Positions 52,191 through 61,135 of a stretch of 64,000 nt of DNA are shown here, piece by piece. The position numbers and the translations under genes were made by a program. The stretch comes from Acidimicrobiaceae bacterium. GTDB taxonomy: Bacteria; Actinomycetota; Acidimicrobiia; Acidimicrobiales; RAAP-2. The notes under the pieces were generated by a model, which ran no database searches, was not told where the DNA came from, and worked only from the letters and a program-made list of their open reading frames with translations. The stretch is taken from the NCBI GenBank assembly GCA_027306605.1, contig DAHUZK010000040.1, positions 154,400-218,399 on the forward strand. Direction: 5' to 3'. Within the stretch, counting starts at the first letter, position 1; each line of letters starts with the position of its first letter.

Positions 52191-53840
52191 GTGCTGCGCA
52201 TCCGCACGCTCGGGACGGTCCCCTACCACGAGGCGGACGTGCTCCAGCACGCGCTGGCGCGTGGCGCCTCCGACGACTATCTCCTCCTGCTGCAGCACCC
52301 GCACACCTACACCCTCGGTGCCCATGCCGACATCCGCCACGTGCTGGCGGACCCCGTCGGGGTGGGTGCCGCGCTGGTGCGGGCGGACCGTGGAGGCGAC
52401 GTCACCTACCACGGGCCCGGACAGCTGGTGGCCTACCCGATCGTCACCGTGCCCGACGACCCCGGATCGGGTCCGGCGCACGTGCGCCGACTCGAGCGGA
52501 TCGTCGAGGCCACCTTGGCCGATCTCGGCCTTCCCGGGGCGCACCACGTGGACGGGTATCCCGGGGTCTGGATCGATCCCGACGGGAGGACTCCCCGCAA
52601 GATCGCAGCCGTCGGCGTCCGCACGCTCCGATCCGGCCGGCGACGACGCACCGTGCACGGCGTCGCGCTCAACGTGAGCACCGACCTGGCGATGTTCTCC
52701 CACATCGTGCCGTGTGGGATCGCCGACCGGGGCGTGACGTCGCTGCAGGCGGAGGGGCTCGACGTCACCATGGATGCCGTCGTGGAGGCGTTCGTGGCCC
52801 GCGCCGTCGAGGAACTGGCTCCGGACCGGGCCACCGAGCGCTCCGACGTCGTGGGTGGGCCGGTGCCCGTGCCCGTCGGGCCCGCGACCTCCCCCGAGGA
52901 GCGACCGCTCCTCCGGCGCCTGCGACAGGCAGGAGTCGCACCCGAGGACGGGCTGGAGCTCGGAGAGAGGAAGCCGCCGTGGCTCCGTGTCCCGGTCCGG
53001 ATCGGCAGCGGCTATCGACGGCTGGGCGCGACGATCCACGGACTGGGCCTGGCGACGGTGTGCGAGGAGGCGAGCTGTCCCAACATTTACGAGTGCTGGG
53101 CGGACGGCACGGCGACGTTCATGATCAACGGTGAGCGATGCACGCGTGCCTGTGGCTTCTGCAAGGTGGACACCCGGCGTCCGCTGCCGCTGTCGCCGGA
53201 CGAGCCCGACCGTGTCGGTGACGCAGTCGCCCGTATGGCTCTCCGGCATGCCGTGGTCACCTGCGTGGCCCGCGACGACCTGCCCGACGGAGGTGCCGCC
53301 GCCATGGCAGCGACCATTCGCGCCATTCGGACCCGTTCGCCCGGCACGGCGGTGGAAGTGCTCATCTCCGACTGCAAGGGGGACGCGGCGTCGCTCGACA
53401 CCATCTTCGAAGTGGAGCCCGACGTCCTCAACCACAACATCGAGACGGTGGCTCGGTTACAGCGCGCGGTCCGGCCGTCCGCCGGCTACGCCCGCAGCCT
53501 CGCCGTCCTGGCCCGAGCGGGAGCGGTCGGGCTCGTCACCAAGTCCGGTCTGATGGTCGGCCTGGGCGAGCGCGAGGACGAGGTGCTCGCCACCATGGCC
53601 GACCTCGGCGCCGTGGGTGTGACCATCGTCACCGTGGGCCAGTACCTGCGGCCGAGCCGCGACCATCTTCCGGTCTCGCGGTACTGGTCGCCCGAGGAGT
53701 TCGAGCGGCTCCGATCCCAGGGAAAGGCCCTGGGCATCTCCCACATCGAGGCATCGCCCCTGACGCGCTCGAGCTATCACGCCCGGGAGGCCGCGTCGTC
53801 GGCGGCTTCACCCGGTGCTGTCGTGCCACACGGGCACTGA
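52191..53840 (+). CDS. LipB-LipA fusion: octanoyltransferase plus lipoyl synthase
   Basis: One open frame of 549 residues. Residues 1-215 are LipB: RADRGGDVTYHGPGQLVAYP, Lys137 in RKIAAVG and nucleophile Cys175 in FSHIVPCGIADRGVTS. Residues about 255-535 are LipA: auxiliary-cluster cysteines C291, C296, C302 (C-x4-C-x5-C), radical-SAM C317, C321, C324 (C-x3-C-x2-C) and the C-terminal Ser in RSSY. All catalytic residues of both enzymes are present and a short acidic-Pro linker joins them. It would transfer octanoate to E2/GcvH and insert two sulfurs. GTG codons in the linker could also start LipA alone. Confidence 0.9.
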   Translation: MLRIRTLGTVPYHEADVLQHALARGASDDYLLLLQHPHTYTLGAHADIRHVLADPVGVGAALVRADRGGDVTYHGPGQLVAYPIVTVPDDPGSGPAHVRRLERIVEATLADLGLPGAHHVDGYPGVWIDPDGRTPRKIAAVGVRTLRSGRRRRTVHGVALNVSTDLAMFSHIVPCGIADRGVTSLQAEGLDVTMDAVVEAFVARAVEELAPDRATERSDVVGGPVPVPVGPATSPEERPLLRRLRQAGVAPEDGLELGERKPPWLRVPVRIGSGYRRLGATIHGLGLATVCEEASCPNIYECWADGTATFMINGERCTRACGFCKVDTRRPLPLSPDEPDRVGDAVARMALRHAVVTCVARDDLPDGGAAAMAATIRAIRTRSPGTAVEVLISDCKGDAASLDTIFEVEPDVLNHNIETVARLQRAVRPSAGYARSLAVLARAGAVGLVTKSGLMVGLGEREDEVLATMADLGAVGVTIVTVGQYLRPSRDHLPVSRYWSPEEFERLRSQGKALGISHIEASPLTRSSYHAREAASSAASPGAVVPHGH

Positions 53841-53898
53841 GAGAGGGGGGCCGCCCGAGGCGCCGGCCCTGTGCGCCTGAGATCGTGTGTGCTGCCGG

Positions 53899-54024
53899 AT
53901 GCATAAGTATGCAGCCCAACCTGCCTTCCGAGGTACGCGTGGGGGCGTATATGGCACGCGTATACACCCGGATCGGCCGTGCGTCACGGCCGTCTCTCCG
54001 CATAACTATGCAAGGCTTGCATAG
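53899..54024. repeat. Palindromic intergenic element, copy B
   Basis: Three palindromes lie with equal 49.5-bp centre spacing: TGCATA-AG-TATGCA (53900-53913), a central site with arms GTATA and TATAC around TGGCACGCG (53945-53967 including flanks) and GCATA-AC-TATGC (54000-54011), followed by AAGGCTTGCATAG. The central 23 bp differ from copy A at 4080 in only two places. Both gene neighbours end here (convergent). Confidence 0.85.
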
Positions 54025-54039
54025 ACCCGACGGCATGGT

Positions 54040-54873
54040 TCAGCCGGTCCCAGCTCCCGTCGCATCCTCGCCTTTTTGCCCCCTTCGCCGGTGCAGTGCC
54101 AGTGGAGTGGCGACGGCGGCGGAGAGGACGGCGACGACCAGGACGGCCCAGCCGATGGCTGCGCCCGAGGATGATCTGGTCGTGCCGGCGGAGGCGTCGC
54201 CGCTGGCGTGGGACGGGTTGTCGGCAGCGCCCTGCGCCGTCACCATGGCGGCGTACTGCGACCGCGCCACCCGCGAGGCATCTGATGGCGTGATGGGCAG
54301 CGGATTCGTGGCCGCCACCGCGAAGAACGACAGGAGTGCGACATAGGCACCTGTGCGCATGGTGATGGCCTCACCGACACCGACACCGACACCGACACCG
54401 GCACCGGCACCGGCACCGCCGATTGTGGCGAAATACGTCACGAGACGGGCACCCGGGACGGCGGCCACCGAGCCCCTGCTCACGATCTCACCTGATGAGA
54501 GCGACCGTTGCAACGTCCTAAGGAAGGCCCGAGCCCGCTCTGGCGAGGGAAAGCGGACCAGGAGGTCTCGGACCTGGTCGAGACCGCCGTGGGTCTGCCA
54601 GACGCGCTCATACGTACCGTTCGTCCTGTCCAGGGTCGACAAGGCCCCGGCGACAGCCGATGGGTCAGGAGAGTCCGAGGCAACCTGCCGCGGGTCGAGT
54701 GCTCCTTGCGACATGACGGCGTATCCGGAACCCAGGTCGGGGACGATCGCGCCCAGCGACGTCGCGTCGCCCGAGACCACCGGCGCCGCGTGCGCAGCGC
54801 CTCCACCGACCGCGACACCGAGTGCCACCAGAACAGACGCCACCGCGAGGGCGCAGGAGACGAGTCTCAACAC
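54040..54873 (-). CDS. Secreted/membrane-anchored hypothetical protein
   Basis: A 277-residue protein with a signal peptide (MLRLVSCALAVASVLVALGVA...AHAAP) and a C-terminal membrane helix (GWAVLVVAVLSAAVATPLAL) with a basic cytoplasmic tail; a second hydrophobic segment (ALLSFFAVAAT) lies mid-protein. The extracellular part is of unknown family. A Gly-Ala-Val-Gly tract from a hexanucleotide array lies between. I recognise no function. It precedes metH on the same strand but is separated by 80 bp. Confidence 0.65.
   Translation of the reverse strand: MLRLVSCALAVASVLVALGVAVGGGAAHAAPVVSGDATSLGAIVPDLGSGYAVMSQGALDPRQVASDSPDPSAVAGALSTLDRTNGTYERVWQTHGGLDQVRDLLVRFPSPERARAFLRTLQRSLSSGEIVSRGSVAAVPGARLVTYFATIGGAGAGAGVGVGVGVGEAITMRTGAYVALLSFFAVAATNPLPITPSDASRVARSQYAAMVTAQGAADNPSHASGDASAGTTRSSSGAAIGWAVLVVAVLSAAVATPLALHRRRGQKGEDATGAGTG
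54374..54417. repeat. Hexanucleotide tandem repeat
   Basis: About four CCGACA and three CCGGCA units in succession, encoding GVGVGVG/AGAGAG on the minus strand in the hypothetical surface protein. Similar in type to the array at 31969. Confidence 0.9.
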
Positions 54874-54952
54874 GAGCGTGGTGGTCTGCGGCTGCGACCG
54901 TCGTCGACTCGAGTCCGAAGCGGTGTCGGTGGCCGCCGGACCCGTGGCGGTG

Positions 54953-57900
54953 TCACGCCACGAAGTACTTGGCCTCTGGGTGATGGCAGACGATGGCGTC
55001 GGTGGTCTGCTCGGGAAACAGCTGGAACCCTTCGCTGACCGTCACGCCGATGCGGTCGCCCCCCAACAGCTCCACGACCTTGGCGTTGTCAGTCAGATCC
55101 GGGCACGCCGGGTAGCCCCACGAGTAACGGCCACCCCGGTACTGCTGGCGGAAAAGGCCGGTCAGGGTCGGCCCGTCCTCGTCGACGAAGCCGAGCTCCT
55201 CTCGGATGCGCTTGTGCCAGTACTCCGCCGTCGCCTCCGCCATCTCCACGCTCAGGCCGTGCAGAAAGAGATAGTCCTGGTAGTGGTTCTCCGCGAAGAG
55301 CCGCGCCGTCTCCTCCGAGGCCCGCGAGCCGATGGTGCACAGCATGAACGAGGCGAAGTCCTCCTCGCCCGAGTCCGTCGGCCGGAAGAAGTCCGAGATG
55401 CAGAGCCATGGCTCCTTGCGCTGGCGTGGGAAGGTGAACCGCATCCATTCCGAGGTCCGCGACTCGTCCTTCCAGATGACGAGATCGTCCCCCTCGGCGT
55501 TGGCCGCGAAGTGTCCATAGGCGACTTGGGGCACCAACAGGTCGGTCTCCTTGACCTTGGCCAGCTGCTCGCGCAGGGTTGCCTTGACCCGGTCCTTGAA
55601 CTCGGTGTCGTTCTCGCCGTTCTCGGGCCGGAAGCCCCACTGGTTGCGGAAGAGTGCGGTGAGGTTGAGGAACTCGGCGATGTCGTCGAGCGGTATCCCC
55701 TTCGCCACCCGGCTGCCCACGAAGGGCGGCGGGAAGAGCTTGTTGTCGGCCGCCACCTCGGAGCGGGCCGGCTGGCCCTCCACCGGCGTCGTGTCGGGCT
55801 CGAGGCGGCTCCGTTTGGGCACGTTGCGTTCGGAGATCTCCCGCCCGAAGGCCGGGTCGTCCTCCCCGCTGCGCTTGAGCTCGACCAGGCGATCCATGGT
55901 GCGCAGGCCCTCGAAGGCATCGCGCCCGTAGAACAGGCGCCCCTCGTACACCTCGCGCAGGTCCCGCTCGACGTAGGTGCGGGTGAGCGCCGCACCGCCC
56001 AAGAGGATGGGGATCGTCGAGAGACGGCGATCGTTCAGCTCCACCAGGTTCTCGCGCATGATGAGCGTCGACTTCACCAACAACCCGCTCATACCGATGG
56101 CGTCGGCGCCGTGCTCCTCGACGGCGGCGATCATCTCGTTGATGCCGACCTTGATACCGAGGTTGACCACGACGTAACCGTTGTTCGTCAGGATGATGTC
56201 GACCAGGTTCTTGCCGATGTCGTGCACGTCACCCTTGACCGTGGCCAGCACCACGGTGCCCTTGCCGCCCTGGTCGGTCTTCTCCATGTGGGGCTCGAGG
56301 AAGGCGACCGCCGCCTTCATCGTCTCGGCGGACTGCAGCACGAAGGGCAGCTGCATCTCGCCGGAGGCGAAGCGGTCGCCGACCACCTTCATGCCGGCCA
56401 GGAGGATGTCGTTGACGATGGCGAGTGCTCCGAGGCCCGATCCGAGTGCTTCGCTCAGGTCGTCCTCGAGCCCGTTGCGGTTGCCGTCGATGATGCGCTG
56501 GCTCAGTCGCCTGTCCACGGGCCAGTCGGCATGGTCGTCCGCGCTGCTTCCGGCCACCTTCACCCCTTCGAAGAGGGCCAGGAGCTCCTGCAGTGGGTCG
56601 TAGCCGTCGCGCCGGCGGTCGTAGACCAGGTCGAGACAGACCTCTTTCGCCCGGTCGTCTATCCGCGAGAGCGGCAGGATCTTGGACGCGTGCACGATGG
56701 CCGAGTCGAGCCCGGCACTCACGCATTCGTGGAGGAACACGGAATTGAGGACCTGGCGGGCGGCGGGGTTGAGCCCGAACGAGACGTTCGACAGACCGAG
56801 GATGGTCGACACGCCGGGGAGCTCCTCTTTGATGGAGCGTATGCCCTCGATGGTCTCGATCCCGTCCAGTCGGCTCTCCTCCATGCCGGTCGAGAGCGGA
56901 AGAGCCAGCGCGTCGAACAGGAGGTCCTCGGGATCGAGTCCGTAGCGCTCGACGGCGATGTCGCGGATGTTCCGTGCCGCCCGCAGCTTCCATTCACGCG
57001 TGCGGGCCTGTCCCTCCTCGTCGATGCAGGTGCACACCACAGCGGCACCGAACTCGCGAGCGAGGCGCAGGAACGTGTCGAGTCGGGTCCCCGGCTCGTC
57101 GCCCTCCTCGAGGTTGACCGAGTTGAGGATGGGGCGCCCGCCGATCCACTCCAGGGCAGCCCGCACCACGGGACCCTCGGTGGAGTCGACCATGATCGGG
57201 ACGGTCGACTGCGTGCAGAGGCGGCTGGCGACCTCGGTCATGTCGGCGACGCCGTCGGCACCCGTGTAGTCGACGCAGACGTCGATCAGGTGCGAGCCCT
57301 CCTTGACCTGGTCCTGGGCCATGGCGACACAGGTGTCCCAATCCTTGTCCAGCATCGCCTCGCGGAAGGCCTTGGAACCGTTGGCGTTGGTGCGTTCGCC
57401 GACCACGAGGAACGAGGTGTCCTGGCGGAAGGGGACCGAGGTGTAGATGGAGGCCGCCGAGGGCTCGTGCGCCGACGCCCGCGCCGCGGGCACCGCCGAG
57501 GCGCAGCGCTCCACGACGGCGCTCAGGTGTGCCGGCGTCGTCCCGCAGCAGCCACCGACGGCGGAGACGCCGAACTCCACGACGAAGCGGTGGAGGTGCT
57601 GGGCCAGGTCCTCGGGTGTCAGGTCGTAGTGCATGGCCCCTTCGACCACCGAGGGCAGGCCGGCGTTGGGGATGCAGGAGATGGGGACGCGGCTCGACGA
57701 GGACAGGTGGCGCAGCGCCTCGCTCATCTCGACGGGACCGGTGGCGCAGTTGAGGCCGACCACGTCGACCCGCATGGCGTCGAGCACGGTCAGCGCGGCG
57801 CCGATCTCGGTGCCCGGCAGCATGCGACCCGTCAGCTCGATCGTCACCTGGGCCTGGAGCGGGACGTGACGCCCGAGCGCGACCATCGCCCGCCGGGCCC

Positions 57901-58465
57901 CGTTGACGGCGGCCTTGATCGAGAGCAGGTCGAATTGGGTCTCGATCAGCAGCAGGTCGACCCCGCCCTCGAGGAGCCCGAGCGCCTGCTCCTCGTAGGC
58001 GTCGCGGAACTCGGCGTAGGAGATCTGGCCCAGCGTGGGGAACTTGGTTCCCGGCCCCATGGAGCCCGCCACCCAACGCGGTCGCTCCGGGGTGGCGAAC
58101 TCGTCGCGCACTGTGCAGGCCAGCTCGGCCCCCATCCGGCTGAGCTCGCGGGCCCGGTCGGCCAGGCCGTACTCCGCCAGCACGACCGAGGTGGAGCCGA
58201 AGGTGTCGGTCTCGACGACATCGCAGCCCACCTCGTAGAACGAGCGGTGCACGTGCGCCACGAGATCCGGCTTCGACTCGACGAGGACCTCGTTGCACCC
58301 CTCGAGCTCGGGGCCGCCGAAGTCGTCGGCGTCGAGGCCGAGCAGCTGCAGGTTGGTGCCCATGGCACCGTCGAAGACGACCACCCGCTCGCGCAGGGCC
58401 TGGAGATAGGTCGACGCCGCCGGATCGAGACGTCCGAGGAGCTCGGGGGAGGGTGCCACCTCCAC
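54953..58465 (-). CDS. metH: Cobalamin-dependent methionine synthase
   Basis: A roughly 1170-residue MetH with all four modules: homocysteine domain (VFDGAMGTNLQLLGL, ETDTFGST, GGCCGTTPAHL zinc site), folate domain (ERTNANGSKAFREAML, GADGVADMTEV), cobalamin domain (DVHDIGKNLVDIIL) and the C-terminal SAM activation domain (YSWGYPACPDL...GFQLFPEQTTDAIVCHHPEAKYF). It methylates homocysteine from methyltetrahydrofolate. The start is uncertain: I chose GTG 58465; the frame continues to 58567 but its first 34 codons look like upstream DNA. It diverges from the adenosyltransferase. Confidence 0.95.
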   Translation of the reverse strand: MEVAPSPELLGRLDPAASTYLQALRERVVVFDGAMGTNLQLLGLDADDFGGPELEGCNEVLVESKPDLVAHVHRSFYEVGCDVVETDTFGSTSVVLAEYGLADRARELSRMGAELACTVRDEFATPERPRWVAGSMGPGTKFPTLGQISYAEFRDAYEEQALGLLEGGVDLLLIETQFDLLSIKAAVNGARRAMVALGRHVPLQAQVTIELTGRMLPGTEIGAALTVLDAMRVDVVGLNCATGPVEMSEALRHLSSSSRVPISCIPNAGLPSVVEGAMHYDLTPEDLAQHLHRFVVEFGVSAVGGCCGTTPAHLSAVVERCASAVPAARASAHEPSAASIYTSVPFRQDTSFLVVGERTNANGSKAFREAMLDKDWDTCVAMAQDQVKEGSHLIDVCVDYTGADGVADMTEVASRLCTQSTVPIMVDSTEGPVVRAALEWIGGRPILNSVNLEEGDEPGTRLDTFLRLAREFGAAVVCTCIDEEGQARTREWKLRAARNIRDIAVERYGLDPEDLLFDALALPLSTGMEESRLDGIETIEGIRSIKEELPGVSTILGLSNVSFGLNPAARQVLNSVFLHECVSAGLDSAIVHASKILPLSRIDDRAKEVCLDLVYDRRRDGYDPLQELLALFEGVKVAGSSADDHADWPVDRRLSQRIIDGNRNGLEDDLSEALGSGLGALAIVNDILLAGMKVVGDRFASGEMQLPFVLQSAETMKAAVAFLEPHMEKTDQGGKGTVVLATVKGDVHDIGKNLVDIILTNNGYVVVNLGIKVGINEMIAAVEEHGADAIGMSGLLVKSTLIMRENLVELNDRRLSTIPILLGGAALTRTYVERDLREVYEGRLFYGRDAFEGLRTMDRLVELKRSGEDDPAFGREISERNVPKRSRLEPDTTPVEGQPARSEVAADNKLFPPPFVGSRVAKGIPLDDIAEFLNLTALFRNQWGFRPENGENDTEFKDRVKATLREQLAKVKETDLLVPQVAYGHFAANAEGDDLVIWKDESRTSEWMRFTFPRQRKEPWLCISDFFRPTDSGEEDFASFMLCTIGSRASEETARLFAENHYQDYLFLHGLSVEMAEATAEYWHKRIREELGFVDEDGPTLTGLFRQQYRGGRYSWGYPACPDLTDNAKVVELLGGDRIGVTVSEGFQLFPEQTTDAIVCHHPEAKYFVA

Positions 58466-58557
58466 AGGATACTGGCGCCTCCTCCAGGCCTCCGAACGGT
58501 CGTCGCCACGCCCAGGCGGGCCTCCGCCCCTGACCTGGGCGCCGGTAGCATCCGCCC

Positions 58558-59103
58558 ATGCCGGCACCGAGGATCTACACGAAGACGGGGGACGACGGCA
58601 CGACCGGTCTGCTCTACGGCGGCCGGGTTCCCAAGGACTCGCGGCAGATCGAGCTGAACGGCGTGGTGGACGAGGCGCAGGCCGCCATCGGGCTGGCCCG
58701 TGCCGAGACCGCTGAGGAGTCAGAGGTCAACCGCCGGCTGACCGGCTTGGCCCGGGACCTCTACGTCTTGATGGCGGAGGTGGCCACCGCCCCGGAGCAC
58801 CGCAGGAAGCTCAAGGCGGGCTCCAGCCTCGTGACGGCCGACATGGTGGAAGCGCTCGAGACGCAGATCGACGACCTCCTGGCGCGCTCCGAGATGCCGA
58901 GTGACTTCACCATTCCGGGCCAGAACCGGGTCACGGCCGCGCTCGATCTGGCGCGCACCATCGTTCGCCGCGCCGAGCGCCTGGCGGTGACCCGACCCGT
59001 CGAGGGTTCTTACGTCGTTCCGTACCTCAACCGCCTCTCGGACCTCCTCTGGGCGATGGCGCGGTGGCAGGAGGGTCCCGAGCACCGTCTGTCCAAGGCC
59101 TGA
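58558..59103 (+). CDS. PduO-type cob(I)alamin adenosyltransferase
   Basis: A 181-residue ATR: N-terminal RIYTKTGDDGTTGLLYGGRVPKD binds ATP, LNGVVDEAQAAIG and a C-terminal RAERLAV...VVPYLNRLSDLLW motif complete the trimer-forming helical bundle. It makes adenosylcobalamin, used by mutases such as ethylmalonyl-CoA or methylmalonyl-CoA mutase rather than by MetH, which needs methylcobalamin. Placed back-to-back with metH, forming a cobalamin-use block. Confidence 0.93.
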   Translation: MPAPRIYTKTGDDGTTGLLYGGRVPKDSRQIELNGVVDEAQAAIGLARAETAEESEVNRRLTGLARDLYVLMAEVATAPEHRRKLKAGSSLVTADMVEALETQIDDLLARSEMPSDFTIPGQNRVTAALDLARTIVRRAERLAVTRPVEGSYVVPYLNRLSDLLWAMARWQEGPEHRLSKA

Positions 59104-59145
59104 GCGCTCGGTCCCCCCCGCCAGGCGGAGCGTCCGAGGCTCAGG
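59099..59145. terminator. Long hairpin between convergent genes
   Basis: CCTGAGC (59099-59105) pairs with GCTCAGG (59139-59145), and CTCGG with CCGAG inside it with one bulged base. The loop contains a run of C. It overlaps both convergent stop codons; likely a bidirectional terminator, without a T-tract. Confidence 0.5.
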
Positions 59146-59761
59146 TCCGGTTCCAGGAGCCGTAGTGCAGGCGATCGGAGCGGTCCGGACCCCGGCGCTC
59201 GAGCGAGCGGGAACGGCGGTCCCTCCCGTCGGGGTGCCCGAGGACGACTGCGCCGAAGAGGTGCCAGCGGGCCGGGACGCCGAGCGCCCGGCGCAAGGCC
59301 TCCTCGCCGCGGAAGGCACCGAGAAAGCACGCGCCCAATCCGGCGTCGACGGCAGCGAGGAGGGCGGACATCACGCCGAACGCCGCGTCACCGTGCCAGT
59401 AGGGGACGGGCCACGCCTCGGCCCCGGTGCCCAGCGCGCCTTCCGGCGCCTTGTCGGCTTCGCCGTAGCGCGCGACATAGGCCTCCGGGGAGCAGAACGA
59501 GAGCAGCACCACGGGTGCCCGGCGCAGGCCCTCGGCGCGGCGGGCATTGCGGGACCGCCATGCCGCGTCCGTCGTCGCGCTCCAGTAGGTCTCCGTCTGG
59601 TCGGGTCCGATCAGGGCCACCCAGGCTGTGCCACCGGTGTTGCCGGCCGTGGGGGCGCGGAGTGCGGCGTCGAGGATCCTCCCGACCACCTCGGGCTCCA
59701 CCCCCTCGGTCGCGAAGCTGCGCACCATCGTCCGGCGCTGCACGACATCCTGGAGCTCCAT
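59141..59761 (-). CDS. Nitroreductase family protein
   Basis: A 206-residue FMN-dependent nitroreductase: QRRTMVRSFATEGVEPEVVGRILDAALRAPTAGNTGG at the N-terminus binds FMN, and GDAAFGVMSALLAAVDAGLGACFLGAFRGEEALR covers the dimer interface region. It may reduce nitro groups, quinones or act as an enal reductase. Start ATG 59761 (MELQDVVQRR). A 19-bp tandem array lies just upstream. Confidence 0.87.
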   Translation of the reverse strand: MELQDVVQRRTMVRSFATEGVEPEVVGRILDAALRAPTAGNTGGTAWVALIGPDQTETYWSATTDAAWRSRNARRAEGLRRAPVVLLSFCSPEAYVARYGEADKAPEGALGTGAEAWPVPYWHGDAAFGVMSALLAAVDAGLGACFLGAFRGEEALRRALGVPARWHLFGAVVLGHPDGRDRRSRSLERRGPDRSDRLHYGSWNRT

Positions 59762-59778
59762 CGCCGGCGCAGTCTCCC

Positions 59779-59873
59779 ACTCGCTGGGTTCGGGTCCACT
59801 CGCTGGGTTCGGGTCCACTCGGTGGGTTCGGGTCCACTCGGTGGGTTCGGGTCCACTCGGTGGGTTCGGGTCG
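59779..59873. repeat. 19-bp tandem repeat, five copies
   Basis: ACTCGCTGGGTTCGGGTCC and its ACTCGGTGGGTTCGGGTC variant, five consecutive 19-bp units (59779, 59798, 59817, 59836, 59855). It occupies the divergent promoter region of the nitroreductase and the rhodanese-ThiF gene. No spacers, so not CRISPR. Confidence 0.95.
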
Positions 59874-59971
59874 ACTGGCCCCGGGCCCAGTCCGGGAATG
59901 TTGACCTCCCTGGTAGTGTTTAACGGTTCGGTGCCGCCCGACGGAGGCCGGCACGACCCGGAGGTTGAAGC

Positions 59972-61135
59972 GTGGCAACTCCCCGTGACCTGCTGAACGA
60001 GGCCAAAGCGTCCATCCGCGAGGTGGACCATGGCGACGCCCACGCCCTGTTGGAGCGTGGTGGCGTCGTCTTCCTGGACGTCCGGGAGCCCGACGAGTAC
60101 GAGCAGGGTGCAATCCCCAATGCAGTGCATCTGCCCCGAGGGCACCTCGAGTTCCAGGTCGAGGGAAAGCTCCCCGACAAGGCGTCCCCGATCGTCGTCT
60201 ATTGCGCCGGCGGTGTCCGGTCGGCCTTTGCCGTCAAGACCATGCAGGACTTGGGCTACTCCGATGTCCAGTCGATGGCAGGTGGGTTCAACAAGTGGAA
60301 GGACGCCGGGCGACCCTGGGCGGCGCCCGAGACGCTGTCCCCGGGCCAGCGGAACCGCTACCAGCGCCACCTGCTGCTGCCCGAGGTGGGCGAGGCCGGC
60401 CAGCTGAAGCTGCTGGGTTCCAAGGTCCTCCTGCTCGGCGCCGGCGGTCTCGGCTCCCCGGCCGCCCTCTACCTGGCTGCGGCCGGCGTGGGCACCATCG
60501 GCATCATCGACATGGACGTCGTCGACGAATCCAATTTGCAGCGACAGATCCTGCACAACATCGACCGGATCGGCGACCGCAAGGTGGATTCGGCCAAGAA
60601 GACGCTGACGGCGCTGAACCCCGACGTCGACGTCGTGACCTACGACGTCAGGCTCGGTGCGGACAACATCTTGGACATCATCGACGGCTACGACGCAATC
60701 GTCGACGGGACCGACAACTTCCCGACCCGCTATCTGGTCAACGACGCATCGCTGCTCAAGCGGATCCCCGTGATCCACGGTTCGATCTTCCGGTTCGAGG
60801 GCCAGGTGACCGTGTTCGACCCCTACAACGGGCCGTGCTACCGCTGCCTCATCCCCGAGCCGCCGCCGGCCGAACTGGCGCCCTCGTGCTCTGAGGCGGG
60901 CGTGCTGGGCGTGCTGCCCGGCATCGTCGGCTCCATCCAGGCCATCGAGACGATCAAGGTGCTCCTCGGGTTGGGCGATCCGCTGATCGGCCGGCTGCTC
61001 TCCTACGACGCGCTCGAAGAGTCGTTCCGGACGTTCAAGGTGCGCCGGGACCCGGGCTGCCCCGCCTGCGGTCCGGATGCGGGAGACATCGTCATCGCGG
61101 AGTACGACGAGCTCTGCATGCCCCACCGGCACTGA
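59972..61135 (+). CDS. Rhodanese-ThiF/MoeB sulfur-carrier activating enzyme, reversed domain order
   Basis: A 387-residue protein. A rhodanese domain at about 15-115 has Cys78 in VYCAGGVRS. It is followed by a ThiF/MoeB E1-like domain with the ATP motif LLGAGGLGSPAALYL (about 156), the Arg finger in ESNLQRQILH, TDNFPTRYLVND, the Cys in APSCSEAGVLG and two zinc CxxC motifs. It adenylates and thiolates a sulfur-carrier protein such as MoaD or ThiS. In MoeZ/MOCS3 the rhodanese is C-terminal; here it is N-terminal. GTG start with GGAGG at 59960. Confidence 0.92.
   Translation: MATPRDLLNEAKASIREVDHGDAHALLERGGVVFLDVREPDEYEQGAIPNAVHLPRGHLEFQVEGKLPDKASPIVVYCAGGVRSAFAVKTMQDLGYSDVQSMAGGFNKWKDAGRPWAAPETLSPGQRNRYQRHLLLPEVGEAGQLKLLGSKVLLLGAGGLGSPAALYLAAAGVGTIGIIDMDVVDESNLQRQILHNIDRIGDRKVDSAKKTLTALNPDVDVVTYDVRLGADNILDIIDGYDAIVDGTDNFPTRYLVNDASLLKRIPVIHGSIFRFEGQVTVFDPYNGPCYRCLIPEPPPAELAPSCSEAGVLGVLPGIVGSIQAIETIKVLLGLGDPLIGRLLSYDALEESFRTFKVRRDPGCPACGPDAGDIVIAEYDELCMPHRH

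Noticed and set aside
58466..58557. Cobalamin riboswitch before metH
   Set aside because: The intergenic stretch is too short and lacks the B12-box sequence.
59779..59873. CRISPR-like array
   Set aside because: Units are directly adjacent with no unique spacers, and no cas genes are present.
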